The position numbers were made by a program, and so were the translations under genes. 64,000 nucleotides of DNA from Hydractinia symbiolongicarpus (Eukaryota; Cnidaria; Hydrozoa; Anthoathecata; Hydractiniidae). A model generated the notes under the pieces. The model searched no databases. It had not been told where the DNA came from and worked only from the letters and a program-made list of their open reading frames with translations. The stretch covers positions 15,104,501 to 15,168,500 of the forward strand of contig NC_079886.1 of the NCBI RefSeq assembly GCF_029227915.1. Direction: 5' to 3'. Positions within the stretch are counted from its first letter, which is position 1. Every line of letters starts with the position of its first letter. Positions 44,564-55,725 of the stretch are shown one piece after another.

Positions 44564-44949
44564 TTATAGATTATCGCATGTGAAAAACGTCGGTAGCGGG
44601 CTGCGCTCTGGATTTTGCTGAGGCGCACGTACTCCTCCGGATCCGTCATTCGATGGCTCCGGTGTTTCGGCGGGCTGCGGAGACGCTGTGGGCTTTTTAC
44701 GGAAAATATAATATGCCCCTCCTACACAGGCGAGTATAGCAACAAGGCCTCCACCAATGTATACACTGCCTGACTGTACAGAACTCACCCCAGAAGAGGT
44801 TTTGACTGTAGATTCTACTGTACCCTGTTGCTTCAGATCTTCCTTCCTCTTCTTTATCAGTGCCGCCAACTTTTGACCTTGTGCGACTCTCCTTGGATGC
44901 TTTACTGGTACTGTATCTACTCTCTCTCTTCTTTTTGAACAACGCTCAT
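44564..44949 (-). pseudogene. Single-pass membrane protein, frameshifted
   Basis: ATG at 44949 inside caaTAAATG, followed within a few bases by a small frame change. The basic Ser-rich start (FKKKRESRYSTSKASKESRT) shifts frame near 44875 into LIKKRKEDLKQQGTVEST, then one strong membrane helix (VYIGGGLVAILACVGGAYYI) flanked by FRKK, and a Pro/Ser-rich tail. Two indels disable it. Unknown function; same strand block as ATPase and PolB. Confidence 0.5.
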
Positions 44950-44952
44950 TTA
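44947..44952 (-). promoter_or_regulatory. TAAATG start motif, single-pass membrane gene
   Basis: The minus strand reads caaTAAATGAGCG at the start codon. Confidence 0.6.
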
Positions 44953-44953
44953 T

Positions 44954-44973
44954 TGTAACTCGAGAGAGTTACA
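44954..44973 (-). terminator. Perfect 8-bp hairpin 3' of the 44978 gene
   Basis: tgtaactc, loop gaga, gagttaca, directly after the stop at 44978 and before TAAATG of the next gene. Confidence 0.65.
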
Positions 44974-44977
44974 CAAA

Positions 44978-45208
44978 TCACTTTACTCTGGCCTTCAAAC
45001 CACTGGCGTATCTTATCTTATTCATATGTGGAACCCTCATTAAATTACATGCTTGTGGTAGAAATCGATCAGCCGCTGGTGTCAAAATCACTAGACTGCG
45101 TGCGTAACAGTCTCCGTAAACAGCGCACCAGTCCGTATACCGCGCTCGTACTCTGCTTTTGCACAGGACCTCATTGTTTGACCTATCAACTATTTCACGA
45201 TTGTCCAT
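44978..45208 (-). CDS. Small Polinton protein of unknown function
   Basis: 76 codons. Its ATG overlaps the last codons of the upstream gene, suggesting translation from one transcript. Sequence features: DNREIVDRSNNEVL, then NLMRVPHMNKIRYASGLKAR at the C-terminus, which looks conserved, with no membrane segment. A perfect hairpin follows immediately, which supports this as a true gene end. Confidence 0.45.
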   Translation of the reverse strand: MDNREIVDRSNNEVLCKSRVRARYTDWCAVYGDCYARSLVILTPAADRFLPQACNLMRVPHMNKIRYASGLKARVK

Positions 45209-45810
45209 GTGTATCTTCGATTCGACAGTTTCTCATTGTTTTGTTGCTCTTCATCATCTCGTTCTTCATCTACCTTGGATATGGAGAGTTGGCAGTGGTT
45301 TACAGTGTGTGCAGCAATAAGCAGAGGCGCTATGAGCTTTCCAAAAGTTGAATACACGAGAATATCCCCAAGTCAGCCATACTATCCCTGATGATGGGGT
45401 CCTCCTCGATATCTTGCCTCAAGCCTTCGGGGCTATCGAGGGTCACTACGTTACTTATAGCCTTCGTGTACATGCTTATCGCATGGGTTGACAGTACCTT
45501 TTTCCTGGATCTCACGCTGAACGTACTCAGAGTACACCTTGTCGATAACCTCGTCTGATGCTTTGTCAATATAGGCTTCTGTACACTTCTTTGGTAGAAG
45601 GTGTACCTTACCTTTACGTGCATCTTTCAAAGCCTAATGCCTGTCTATAGGTTTTTCACGTTGCTCAAGCACTTCTTTCGGGGTATCAACAACATCGAAA
45701 ATTTCAGCTAATTTAGACATCTTTATTATTAGTCGTTTGTATCTCAAGTAACCGAAGATGATCAAGACGTATGGGAGGAGTATAGCTATCAGTAGCAGAG
45801 CTTCCATCAT
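45190..45810 (-). pseudogene. Membrane-anchored Polinton protein, frameshifted
   Basis: ATG at 45810 inside aaaTAAATG; it overlaps the PolB stop (ATGA). A hydrophobic N-terminal anchor (ALLLIAILLPYVLIIFGYL) runs in frame into SKLAEIFDVVDTPKEVLEQ (an internal ATG at 45720 is the alternative start). TAG interrupts near 45635. Later pieces, in more than one frame, are HLLPKKCTEAYIDKASDEV, LDSPEGLRQDIEEDPIIRDS and FGKLIAPLLIAAHTVNH, ending at 45190. Conserved look, unknown role. Confidence 0.45.
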
Positions 45811-48800
45811 TTATTTGCCGTTAAACGATAATGACCCCTGGCGAGCGTTGTGATCTGCTCTGCTTGCACCTGCCGTTTGTCATCTGCCCTGTTAAGTGCC
45901 AGCTTATTCACTTCCTGTGTGTAGTTAAGGCTTTGTATGCATAGGCCTTCGCTCTCAATGTTATAAATTCGGTCATGACCTTTCCGCTTAATTCATCCTT
46001 CATAAGACCTACCACTTTTTTGTTTTTGCCGATGGGGAGAGGTCTGTTGTCATCTTTGCTGTAGGCACTCGTATCGAAACGTGTCTCAACATCATCGGCA
46101 ATATCACGATAAAAGTCCTCTGTTCTGATGTGGTATACGAAGGAATCGGTGTCCATATAGCAGATCCGCAGCTTGCTACCATACTTTGGCTGCATATAGT
46201 CGTAATGAAACTCGTACATGACGGTTTTTGACTGATCTAAAATAGCTTGACCAATATACACGGGCTTATTCATCTTGATTCCCGTCCTACTCATTTCCAC
46301 ACCCATGAGGTTCTCGCTAAAGCGGTTCCCACCTCTGAAGTTTGGTTGCATGACGGGTTTCGTATAGGAAGCTTCATTCGTGACTAGCTTGATATTCCGA
46401 TGATTACGGATATTCCCCATTGTTTTCCCAAAGACCGAGAGGTTCATCAGCTTATAAAAGTCCTTCTCAAAGTCGTTCTTGGCGGCAGTTCTCAGCCTCG
46501 TGTTATGGTCTATATAGTCACGGAGGCAAGGCGTTTGGTTAAACTGGATGACTCTATGGACTCTCTTGAGCTAAAGCCCGTGTTTCAGGGCTTGATGAAC
46601 AGCCCCGATGTGTACCACGTATTTCCGTTTATGTTCGAGATTTGGGATTAGTTTTTCGACCCTGTGAACCACCTTGCGCTCCGGTAGGAAAGGCAGCTCG
46701 TTGTGCTTGTCATGCAGGCTCTTCGGATAATCAATATGAACCTCCAAGATGTAACCATGCTTGTTGTCAGTCACGAACTTGGCGATCTCCTTCTCTGTAA
46801 AAGCCTCGATGTTGGAGAGCCACTTGGACCCGTCAGTGGGCAGATCTTGACGCATGACCCAGCCGTACAAATTGTTGGCATCGAGGTACTGTAAGTAGGA
46901 GCACTCTTCCTCAGGATTATACTTGTCTCCCATATACTTGTTGTTGGCCTTGGCATAGCGGTGCACGGCTTGGGTTATACCACCTCGAATACCTTTTTCA
47001 AATATAAGGAGCATGTCGGGGTCCGTAAGGAGCTCCAGCTTAATTTCAGTGCACTTTAACGCAGCTTTCCATGCCAGGCCTGGTGCACTGTAGAAGAGGG
47101 CGGGGTCGAGCTTGTAGTTCTCTAGGCACACTACTCGAAAGCTCTCGAATATGTTGGCCAGGACGTCTGTGACAAGGTACATATCATGGTAGTCACCCAT
47201 GGTAGTCTCAGAGTCCTTCGGAGTGATGAAATTCCAGACTTTTTTTGCGTGTTCATAGTCGTTGTCGCTAATTCCCTTCATATTCAACTTGCTATAAAAG
47301 CCTCCTTGGGAGGTAGCTCCGTCTCTTTGAATCGTCGCCAGCTATCCATGTATTCGTAGGGATAGACACCTTTTCGAAGCATCAGCCTGAAGAAATCATC
47401 CCCGGAGATGAATCTTGCCATGGCTGGTACGTTTGTCTTTACCTGCTCCATGTCCAGCTGCTTCGTGGTATTCGAGTCACAAGCCTTGCACCAAAAGCTT
47501 GCCACATACTCGGCGTCGATGCTCTGAAACATGTATGTGCACACTGCTGACATTTCATACCTGCCGTGTTTGTACCGATGAAGCTGCTTGCCAATTTCTC
47601 CAAGCTTGATGCCATGAAGCGACAGCTGTCGATGAACCTGATCTCAATCTTCTTATACGTTTCATCATCACCGTACCCCATACCTCCAATGGGTACCTTG
47701 ATTTTTATGTTGAAGGAGATGTACTTTTCGGTGTTTTTAGCGATGCAACCAATATCCTTAGTATCATACTTCTGCCCCAGTTTTCGAATGAACAAGTGGG
47801 CGCCGTACCCTGAGAGGTTGTGGAAGATCACGGGCACGTGGCTGGGTATCTTGTACTTGAGATTGCATTGTGTATGCGCAGCGCCTCTGTATAGACCCGT
47901 GTAGTGACAGTGGTCCCTGACTTTGCAGTTGTCATCATCATTGAAGGATTTCATGCAGATGTGACAACGCGTGGCCTCGTCGTGTTCTCTTTGTAACACC
48001 TCCGGGAAAGTCGCGTAGAGTTGCTTTACCTCATCCTCCAGGTGTTGGACGAACATCGTCACACAGTCCTTACCGTGGTGTCTATACAAGGGATATGATA
48101 TATCGCCATAGGCGAAGGTACTATACGTGCACCAGCCACATGGTACGTGCTTGTTCAGATTTTTCGTCTTGGTCTCCCTTGCATTCTCTTTCGTTGAGAT
48201 CAACAGGCTCTCGAAGTCTGCATAGATGGCGAAGGGTACTTTGAACTGCTGTTGGCCGTCCTTGTAGTATAGCCACTTTTCCTTTTCACTTGGCATCGTG
48301 ATCTTGACCGCTTCGTTATCCCTGTAGTAGGTATAGTGCTTGTCTCGCGATTCGATTGTGGGAAAGGCTTGCAGACAATTCAAACAGAAGTGCATTTTTG
48401 CCGTATTCTTCGATGTCTCGCTACCCAGGAGCCGTGGGAGATTTTTGACAGCTATATAGTGAGTCTTTTTGTCGTCCATGAGGAGTAGTAGATTAACCTG
48501 TTTCCCGCGTCCGTGTGTGTCGATCGACGCAGACTGTTGATTGTCTTCCCCGTCACGTACAAGACGTTCACCGCGATGTCTGGATTGTTCCTTTCAAACT
48601 TGGAGATGTCTTTTATACTCGTGGGAAACTCAATTCCCTGCCAATTGTATGCCTCCGCATGGGTTTCAGCTTGGTCACGCGTTCCGGATGATCACCGATA
48701 TCCTCGTGATGTAGAGCAGTGATGATGCTCCATTTGAAGCACTCCTCATCTTTGTTCGTGGGGTTAATAATAGCTTTCTTCGTGGCTAACCACTTGGGTG

Positions 48801-49689
48801 CTTCGATATATGATGAACCCCTCGTCAGCCTGAGTTTGTGAAAGTCCACATCGAGATGGAGGATGCGGCCGATGCTAAAACCGCTCTTGGGCTGCGCGGG
48901 ATTCTCCACATGCGTTTTGACCTGAGCGAGCATCGTGTCTAGCACCTCTTCCACGTCGCTACCCTGAAAGACCGGTGTCATGTTGCTGTGGAAGACTTTA
49001 TCAACCTCGATGAACTCGCTGGTACCCTCCACCGGCTTTTTCCACTGGATCCAGAGGGAGCACTGCACCTTCGCAGACCCCATGTCTTCTACCTGGTTCT
49101 CAATCAGGGTTTTCACATGTGATCGCACCATCCCCAGGTATCCATTGACGTCTGTACCGTCTATGCCAGGGATGCGGAAGCTTCTGAATGTCGTGCCATG
49201 GGCTTGCTTATGTTCTTGGGGTGTGAAGTCTTGCTGCGGTTGCTGCTCGTCTTCGGCATGTTCTTCCCGTGCGTCTTGCTCAACCTCGTCATGAAGCGTT
49301 GCGCCCGTGATCCTGTTGTAGAGGCTCATCACATTGTTTTTGAACGTGTTATATGCGCTATTGACACCATTCTTTATGGGCTCGGGAATAGCGTCCACTA
49401 GCCAGTTGTACCATTTACGCAGTTTACTCTTTACCATTGGACGAGTCCTCACCATCTCTTGGAGCTCGAAGATGTCCATGGCCTCTGGTGTTGGTGGAAT
49501 AGTCACTTGCCTGACTGGGTTCCGTCGCCCGGCCCTCCTAGGTGGTCTGTGGGGTACATCATCTGGGAGACCCGGTGCTGGAGGTTGATCCGATAAAGCA
49601 ACAAGGTCGGCTTTGCGTAGCTTGGAATAGCGTGTAAGTCCACGTGTTCTCGCAATAGCGTGTAACTGTTTCACTGTGTACTCATTCAT
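45807..49689 (-). pseudogene. Protein-primed-type DNA polymerase B (Polinton PolB), broken
   Basis: The start at 49689 is preceded by taataaat. The first 358 codons are open: a SAP/Rho-N-like domain at residues 4-35 (KQLHAIARTRGLTRYSKLRK), a helical region, then EAPKWLATKKAIINP and DEECFKWSIITALHH. Frames change near 48610, 47580 and 47290, a TAG lies at 46571-46573, and the frame changes again near 45900. Exo I is FAIYADFESLL near 48220. Exo II is HNLSGYGAHLF, with Gly at 47802-47804 where Asp is expected. Motif A is LQYLDANNLYGW near 46875, the B region is MNLSVFGKTMGN near 46430, and motif C is CYMDTDSFVYH near 46150. The C-terminus (YTQEVNKLALNRADDKR) ends at 45807. It would replicate the element by protein priming; not functional here. 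Confidence 0.85.
45808..45813 (-). promoter_or_regulatory. TAAATG start motif, membrane-anchored gene
   Basis: The minus strand reads aaaTAAATGATGG; lies within the 3' end of PolB. Confidence 0.6.
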
Positions 49690-49770
49690 ATTTATTATAT
49701 ATAAACCTCAACTAAAAGATTCTGGGGCAGGCTTTGAGTGAGAGCCTCGAGTATGGAAATTCCCCCTACT

Positions 49771-49837
49771 CAATTGCGCTATCTCTATTTTTGTTGATGT
49801 CAGCATTATTCCCGTTAGTCGCTATTACGGATTTCCC
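49771..49837 (-). repeat. Right terminal inverted repeat of the provirus
   Basis: Inverted match to the left end over cggatttccc, gttagtcgctatta, gttgatgtcagcattattcc and atctctattttt. Confidence 0.85.
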
Positions 49838-49841
49838 GTAA

Positions 49842-49875
49842 ACATAATATATATATATATATATATATATTATGT
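49842..49875. repeat. 34-bp perfect AT palindrome at the provirus right edge
   Basis: acataata, an (at)n core, tattatgt. It begins four bases outside the right TIR. Confidence 0.85.
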
Positions 49876-49879
49876 TATG

Positions 49880-50844
49880 TTCTGGCCACACGAAGAGTAC
49901 ACTCTCTGTTCAGATTGGTAATTTAATTGACAGAGATTAAAATAAAGCATCTTCATTGGCTTTCGAAAAAATGAAATTTTCCGGGCGTTTAGCCTGGACA
50001 AAAACTTAGCAGCGCCCGGGCTCTGTGCTGTCTCTCTCTCTATCCATCTATCTTCCATCAGCCGATTTTAAAAATTCCGCCCCGCATAGCGGCGACGGAA
50101 ATCAATAATTAAAACAAAGTATGTGTTTTATATAGTTATTTCTTATTAACATTGCCAGCCTAATTGCTTTGCCAGAATGTTACTTGCATTTGTGGAAAAT
50201 GACATAACTACGTATGACGTATCTTTGTTTGCCTAGACCGCGAAGACTACATTACAGAATTCGCGATGTACTGGAACGAGCGTAAAATTGATTTTTTAAC
50301 TGAGTCATTATTTAAAAGATGGAAAAGAGTAGGTATCCCAGTGCGAATAAAGTTAGAATTACCGTATAGACTTTTTCATTGTTATTTAAGTTGCATCCTT
50401 TTATATAATCATTCAGGCAAGAGAATATAAAGCGTTGTGAAGATGTGACAAGATCTTCATCGGAGAAAAATTCAAGATTTTCGTATATTATTTGACTGCT
50501 TCGTCTATGCTCTTTTTGCTCATGTTCATTTTGTTTTTATTACTGATTGAATTTATATTTACGTTTGCACATACATTTAGTATTTACACATTTCAGCATT
50601 AAGAACCATTGTAATTTATGGATGCTTGAAATATATGTCGATTACTAATAATAATAATAATAAAATAACATAGATATTTCGGACAGAGCACTGCAAGGTT
50701 TAATTGAGGAGGTGAAATGCTGGGCAGCAAGTACGATTTCGTCAGTTATTGCTCCATGATTATTAAATTGATTTGTTCTATGTCACAACTTATGGCAAAA
50801 TATTTCTAGGTACAAAAACAAGCACGTAAATTAGTGATAAAGAT
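49880..50844. other. No gene seen
   Basis: AT-rich flank with an (ataatt)-type and an ataataataataa run near 50645; no supportable frame. Confidence 0.5.
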
Positions 50845-52107
50845 TTGTGCGTACTATATCGGGTTCAGTTACTACGTAACGGTATTTTACCCTATGAAGA
50901 TAATATTCAAAAGTTGATACCCGTGTCATATTTGGTCAAAGGAAACGAAAAAAATGCTTCGGTTATTCTTGGCAAGTATAAGCTGCTCCTTTCTAGCATC
51001 AAGGAGAAAGACACTTCCTTCGATGTCTCGTCGTTCAACGCAACAGTAAGTGTGGCCAACAAAATTATTGATGAAATTGTACGTTTAATCGATCAATGTA
51101 ACTTTGAAATATCAATGAAAGCGGGTCCTATGAATAAATTAGCGAGTAAGTTTGATATCACAAAACGAGCATTTTTTAACTAATTTAGCATCATTAACAC
51201 TGAACACTGCATACATAAAACGTGTGTGCTTTAAACTTACTTAATACTTTTGTCATAGGCACCAGCGAACAAAGGAGGCGCTCCGACGTATTTTAGATAA
51301 AGAACGAGAAAAAGTTAAAACGTTTGTCCAAGATTATAACTCATTGATGGAGAGATGCGGCATAAACAGAGAAAAGATAACTAGTACTGATAACGCAATT
51401 CGAGGGAAAGGAAATTGTGTTGTCTATCGTTAAATCCCGTAAAACTCATAGTTGTTGTTGTTTAGAGAAGGTAGGATAACAACGTATTCGATCTTCATGC
51501 ACAGGCTCAATTAGTATGAAGAAAGCTGTTGTTGATGCATGCATGGAGAAACGTCGCAATGAAGAAGACCTTAACAATTAAAGAAATGGCGCGATATATT
51601 TAACATTATGTGAATACGAAAGAGACCTTGCTAAATGAGACACAATTATTGGAGTCATCTGACAGGGGTTAGGGAAAGTTATCCTAAGATATAATAACAT
51701 TTACTGCAGTGATGAGTACGTGAATGGTAATGTCGAACCTTTTCTTTCTAGGTGGAGCTGATGACATCAGGTATATACAAATGTAAAACAGAATTACTCT
51801 CTTGCATTTATTTACCTTTCCTAGATTATAATCATAGGATAAACTGAAAAGGGCTACGCTTGCTGTCCTTCACAGAAGTATGCAAAATGTGCAAAACAGT
51901 CTGTATAAGGCGTGTATGTATTTTAAAAAGGTAACAGGACGTAACATGGAAGCTACGGAGAATGACGACAGTATTAGCGATGAGGAACTTGATGCTGATT
52001 TCGAAATTTTGTCAGACTCCGAAGATGAATTTGTTTCAGACAAAGAAATAGAAGATTTCGGAGACGACGAAAACGAATTTGACGAGCCTGGGAATACGGA
52101 AAACTAA
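50845..52107 (+). pseudogene. Decayed transposase-like gene (possibly KDZ type), C-terminal part
   Basis: An open segment 50845-51183 (LLRNGILPYEDNIQKLIPVS, ANKIIDEIVRLIDQ) is followed in other frames by RTKEALRRILDKEREKVKTF near 51262, SLMERCGINREKIT near 51345, then KKAVVDACMEKRRNEEDLN near 51520 and an acidic tail at 51880-52107 (DDSISDEELDADFEILSDSE). A splice-like ttgtcatag precedes the RTKEAL segment, so some breaks could be introns, but stops inside other segments show decay. The coil-rich C-terminus with PLAVKKAI-like and acidic tail resembles cnidarian KDZ-type transposase relatives; this is recall-based and uncertain. Confidence 0.4.
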
Positions 52108-53814
52108 GATGATGAATTAGTTTCGATTTTGCTTAGCTTTTAAATTTTTCTACTTTATTTTTCTTTGTAAATTCATTTTTAGTGAAATAATTGTTATATA
52201 TCGTGAAATGACTTTTTCGATGGGCTTATATTCAATATATTTCAGCATTTTCAACCTCGCTAACTAAATTTGTACAGCTATTTCAAATCCGCTATCCCGC
52301 TATCGATGTTATTCTTAGACCCAGAGAAACTGTGAAAACATAATAATTATCCTCATTCTGCTTTAGTAGGAGGGCCTGCATACAGAACTTCCAACATGCA
52401 ATAGGTGAAATCGACTAGTACTCAATTACAAACAAAAAAAGGCATGGTTAATTCCTATTTTAATTTTATAATCATCGCTTTAGTTAAAAAAAATTTTCTT
52501 GAGGAAACTTAATCTATATCTCGTTTATAGAAGCAATTCATCTTAATTCACTTATCGTAATGGATAGTACATTATCAGAAAAAATTTTAACAATTATTTG
52601 GTAATATTAATTGTTCACAATTTGATTAGTCCGTGCTAGGACGGTGTTGAAAACTCCGATGACGGTAGAAATCAACTGACGATCTCATTATTCAGTTAGT
52701 TTTAAATTATCAATGAACCAAAGAGCCTACTGCAACACTATATTTGCTTGTAACAGAACAATTGGTTTAAAAATATGCTAAAGAATTAGAAATTGTGTTG
52801 CAACCGAATTACAATTCAAAAACTAAATGGATTGTTCAACACACGATATGGAAAACGAGAGGGAATAACACACTGACTCTGATCTTTCTGGCAAATACGT
52901 TCGTTGTCTAAGTTTTTGTAGAAGAACAATCGTTTAATGTTCACAATTTTGGCTTGGTTTTTCTGGAGGTGTAAAGCAATCCCGTCACTGTGATTATGAC
53001 ACTAAGGGTCTGTGGAGAAGTGAAATTCGGTACATCGGCTAATCAAACGTTATTTTATTTAATTATTTCAAGTTTAAAAGACTCCCCCGTACGATTTTTG
53101 TCCTGCCAGGACGGGGTTTTTATTGTGAGTAATTTATGAGATGCTTCTTATCCTTGCAGAAAATTTTTCGTCTTGCTAAAAAGGTGAAGGAAGCAGCAAG
53201 TTACGCTGTTTGTTGGCTTACTCTAGTAATCGTCGCGCCCCGGGTGACATATAAACAGCTTTATGCACTTCGCTGTAAAAAGCTTCTGTGTCTGTGTATT
53301 CTTAACACTCCTCCCTCACCAATACGTCCTTGACAACCAAAATCAGCATAAATGAAACGGTAACCTTTGTAGTTTTAATGTTAAGAGCCACTGTTACGCT
53401 TGCTGCCACCAGCTCGAAAGCATTTAGGAAATTGCCATCGTTCACTGGTTTTGCTTATGAAAAGTTTTCTCTTAAGTTTCTGGACGCTTGGTATACTCCC
53501 TATGCTGGGAATAAATTCCTTTCAAGAAATCTAGCAAGGCTTTCCCATGAGCGTTCACCTTGTTTGTGTTTGGGTCCAACAATATTGCCTTAAATTTTCC
53601 GCATGGCTGCATGTCGACATACGTACGTCCATTTTTTTTTGATGCAAAAATGTTAAGAACATCGTAGTTCAGAATGCGAGCCATGTCAGCTGATTAAAAT
53701 AGACTCTATACAGCAGTGTTGACATACCATTAATATTGGGGGAATAAGAATAAAAAAACATACAATTACCGATTGCTAATATAAAAATAAAAAAGGTCTT
53801 CAGACTACACTCAC
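52108..53814. other. No clear gene
   Basis: AT-rich. A minus-strand frame at 53472-53684 (RILNYDVLNIFASKKNGRTY) may be a small exon of the gene with the zinc ribbon next to it, but the splice phases I tried do not fit. Confidence 0.35.
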
Positions 53815-53957
53815 GACAAATTTTATTTTATTTTTGGCACGAAAAAGGTTGCAGGATTTATTGCCACTGGGTTTATCACCCTTTAAAGTAAAAATATGTT
53901 GACATTTATGACACTTTTTCTTAGCAGGAGCATTCTCCTCTCCACATTCCTGACACC
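53815..53957 (-). CDS. Candidate zinc-ribbon exon
   Basis: The minus strand shows an acceptor (gtttctag) and then a frame reading CQECGEENAPAKKKCHKCQH: C-x2-C, ten residues, C-x2-C, a typical zinc ribbon. A consensus donor (GTGAGTG) lies at 53814. An upstream mini-exon starting at ATG 54074 (AFGQKGCSKK, donor gtatag) is possible, but its phase does not match the ribbon frame. Function unknown. Confidence 0.4.
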
Positions 53958-55389
53958 TCTAGAAACATTTGAATAATATAAATTACATAGTGACACTAAT
54001 GATCTTGTACATTCTAAAAAACGAAATCTATCAACTATACCTTTTTTGCTGCAACCTTTTTGGCCAAATGCCATTTTAGGTAACTGCTGAAATCTTATAA
54101 AATCAAAAATAATATTTTAAAAAAACAAAAACAATAGGTTTATATCAAAATACTGTTTTTCGTGGTTTAACAGAACAAAAATGTACAAAACATTGTCTTT
54201 TAAATAATAGAAACAGTTAAAATTTGACGGTGTAAAGTACATAACCGTGTAACTGTAATAACTAACATATATATGGTTAAAAAATAATTATTTAAGGAAA
54301 CATATTACAATAAAAAGAATTCCGCATAAATAAAATGTAAAACCATAATCCACCAAATCCAAATAATAATTTTTTCCCAATGTGTAAGCTCTGTTTTAAT
54401 ATCTATTACAAGTCATGGTTTCAATTAGCTCTGATAAGCTTCTAAACAATTTTTTATCACGCATGAAAGTTAGTAAACATTGTACAATGGTTGGTTTTTG
54501 CTATTATATTTCAATCTTACAGACCATGCGATGTTATCCAGCAAGTTTTATTTTAAAGAAAATATCCATACTGATTTCGCCCAGAATTCCAACCAGCACA
54601 GATTTTTATTGCTATCATTGTTACTAAATATAAAAATAACATGTTATTATATTGCAGTTTTAACTTGATCCAACCTGGTTGATCAGTGTTGTTTGCATAA
54701 AAAATTACAGCTGTGCAAAAACTTTGATTGATTTCATAACAACATTACAACACAATCACTAGATAATATGCCCCTGATAGATATAGTCACACCTAAAAAT
54801 ACTGGTAAAATAGAATGTGGCAAACGTGACAAAAAACATGTGAGATCAACATGAGCATTCGTTTCAACAAATGAGATAGGAAAGTTTGGAGGTACAATGA
54901 GTTAACAAAGAGAATCTGCGAATAGCTTTTAAGAAACTTCTTTTATATATATTTAATAAAGTTTGTTCAGTTTTGACCGAACAAACTTTAATAATATGTT
55001 AAAACATATAAACAATTTCAGCTTATGCACAATGATCCAGTGAAATGACCTGATTAGTGAACGGAAGAATTGACACAGTCATATACATTTGTTTCGCGAA
55101 AGTTCAAATTGCATGAAAAAATGTCCAAAGCATGTTGAAAAAAAAAATGTGGAGGTTCATTAGACATTTCTTGCAGCCATGAGTGTGCACACTACATCTA
55201 AGAAGTACAATAAGAACTGTAAACGGATAATGGATGCTGTGGAAGCATGCCGAGAATTCTTATTTTGAGAAAACAAGAAGCAAAGGTGCAACAGACTTTG
55301 TTTACATCAGTATCATGTGATTAAATATAAAGTTCCAACCAATCAGCAACATTACTGTATCATTGGTGATATGCTTAAATTTAATGATG
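53958..55389. other. No further gene seen
   Basis: AT-rich, contains aagtttgttcagttttgaccgaacaaacttt near 54957 (a 12-bp-armed hairpin). No motif-bearing frame. Confidence 0.5.
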
Positions 55390-55725
55390 GTAAGGTTGGA
55401 AACACACGCACCTGGTTTGAGGCTCAACGATACTGAACCTGACATTGTCTCCCCTTCCCCACGAGATATGCTGAGATGTAGACTTTTCCAACAAGATTCG
55501 CTGAGATGTAGGCAATTCCACGAGAGTTGCTGAGATGTAGGCATTTCCACGAGATTTGCTGCGTGTAAGCGTTTCCACCAGATTCACTGAGGGGTTGCGT
55601 TCTAATAAGAGACGTAGGTGTTTCCACAAGGGACACCCAGGTGAGTTAGCATTTCCACGAGAGACGCAGTCATTTCCACAAGATACATCTTAAGGGTTAG
55701 ATTGGAAACACACACACATCTGGTT
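55390..55725 (-). repeat. ~30-bp minisatellite flanked by direct repeats
   Basis: About eight diverged units, on the minus strand tcgtggaaatgcctacatct-like, occupy 55462-55690. Both sides carry ggttggaaacacac(g/a)cac...tctggtttg-like direct repeats (about 55390 and 55697). Confidence 0.8.

Larger units (their letters stand above)
33478..49837. mobile_element. Polinton/Maverick (adintovirus-like) provirus relic, 16.4 kb
   Basis: Bounded by terminal inverted repeats (33478-33561 and 49771-49837) and visibly richer in GC than both flanks. The gene content defines it: protein-primed-type PolB, DDE integrase with 35-residue spacing, FtsK/HerA-type packaging ATPase, double-jelly-roll-type major capsid protein, a second capsid-like protein, plus cnidarian Polinton accessory genes. 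Gene blocks alternate in strand: plus 33.6-34.9, minus 34.8-36.4, plus 36.5-37.5, minus 37.5-38.8, plus 38.8-41.35, minus 41.5-49.7. Most large genes are disrupted, so the copy is defective. I could not identify target-site duplications, possibly because the outermost bases have decayed. Confidence 0.92.

Noticed and set aside
48980-49294. Cys/Ser-rich plus-strand frame
   Set aside because: Antisense shadow of the PolB N-terminal region.
49830-49850. Target-site duplication of the provirus
   Set aside because: The bases just outside the two TIRs do not match over 5-6 bp, so none is claimed.
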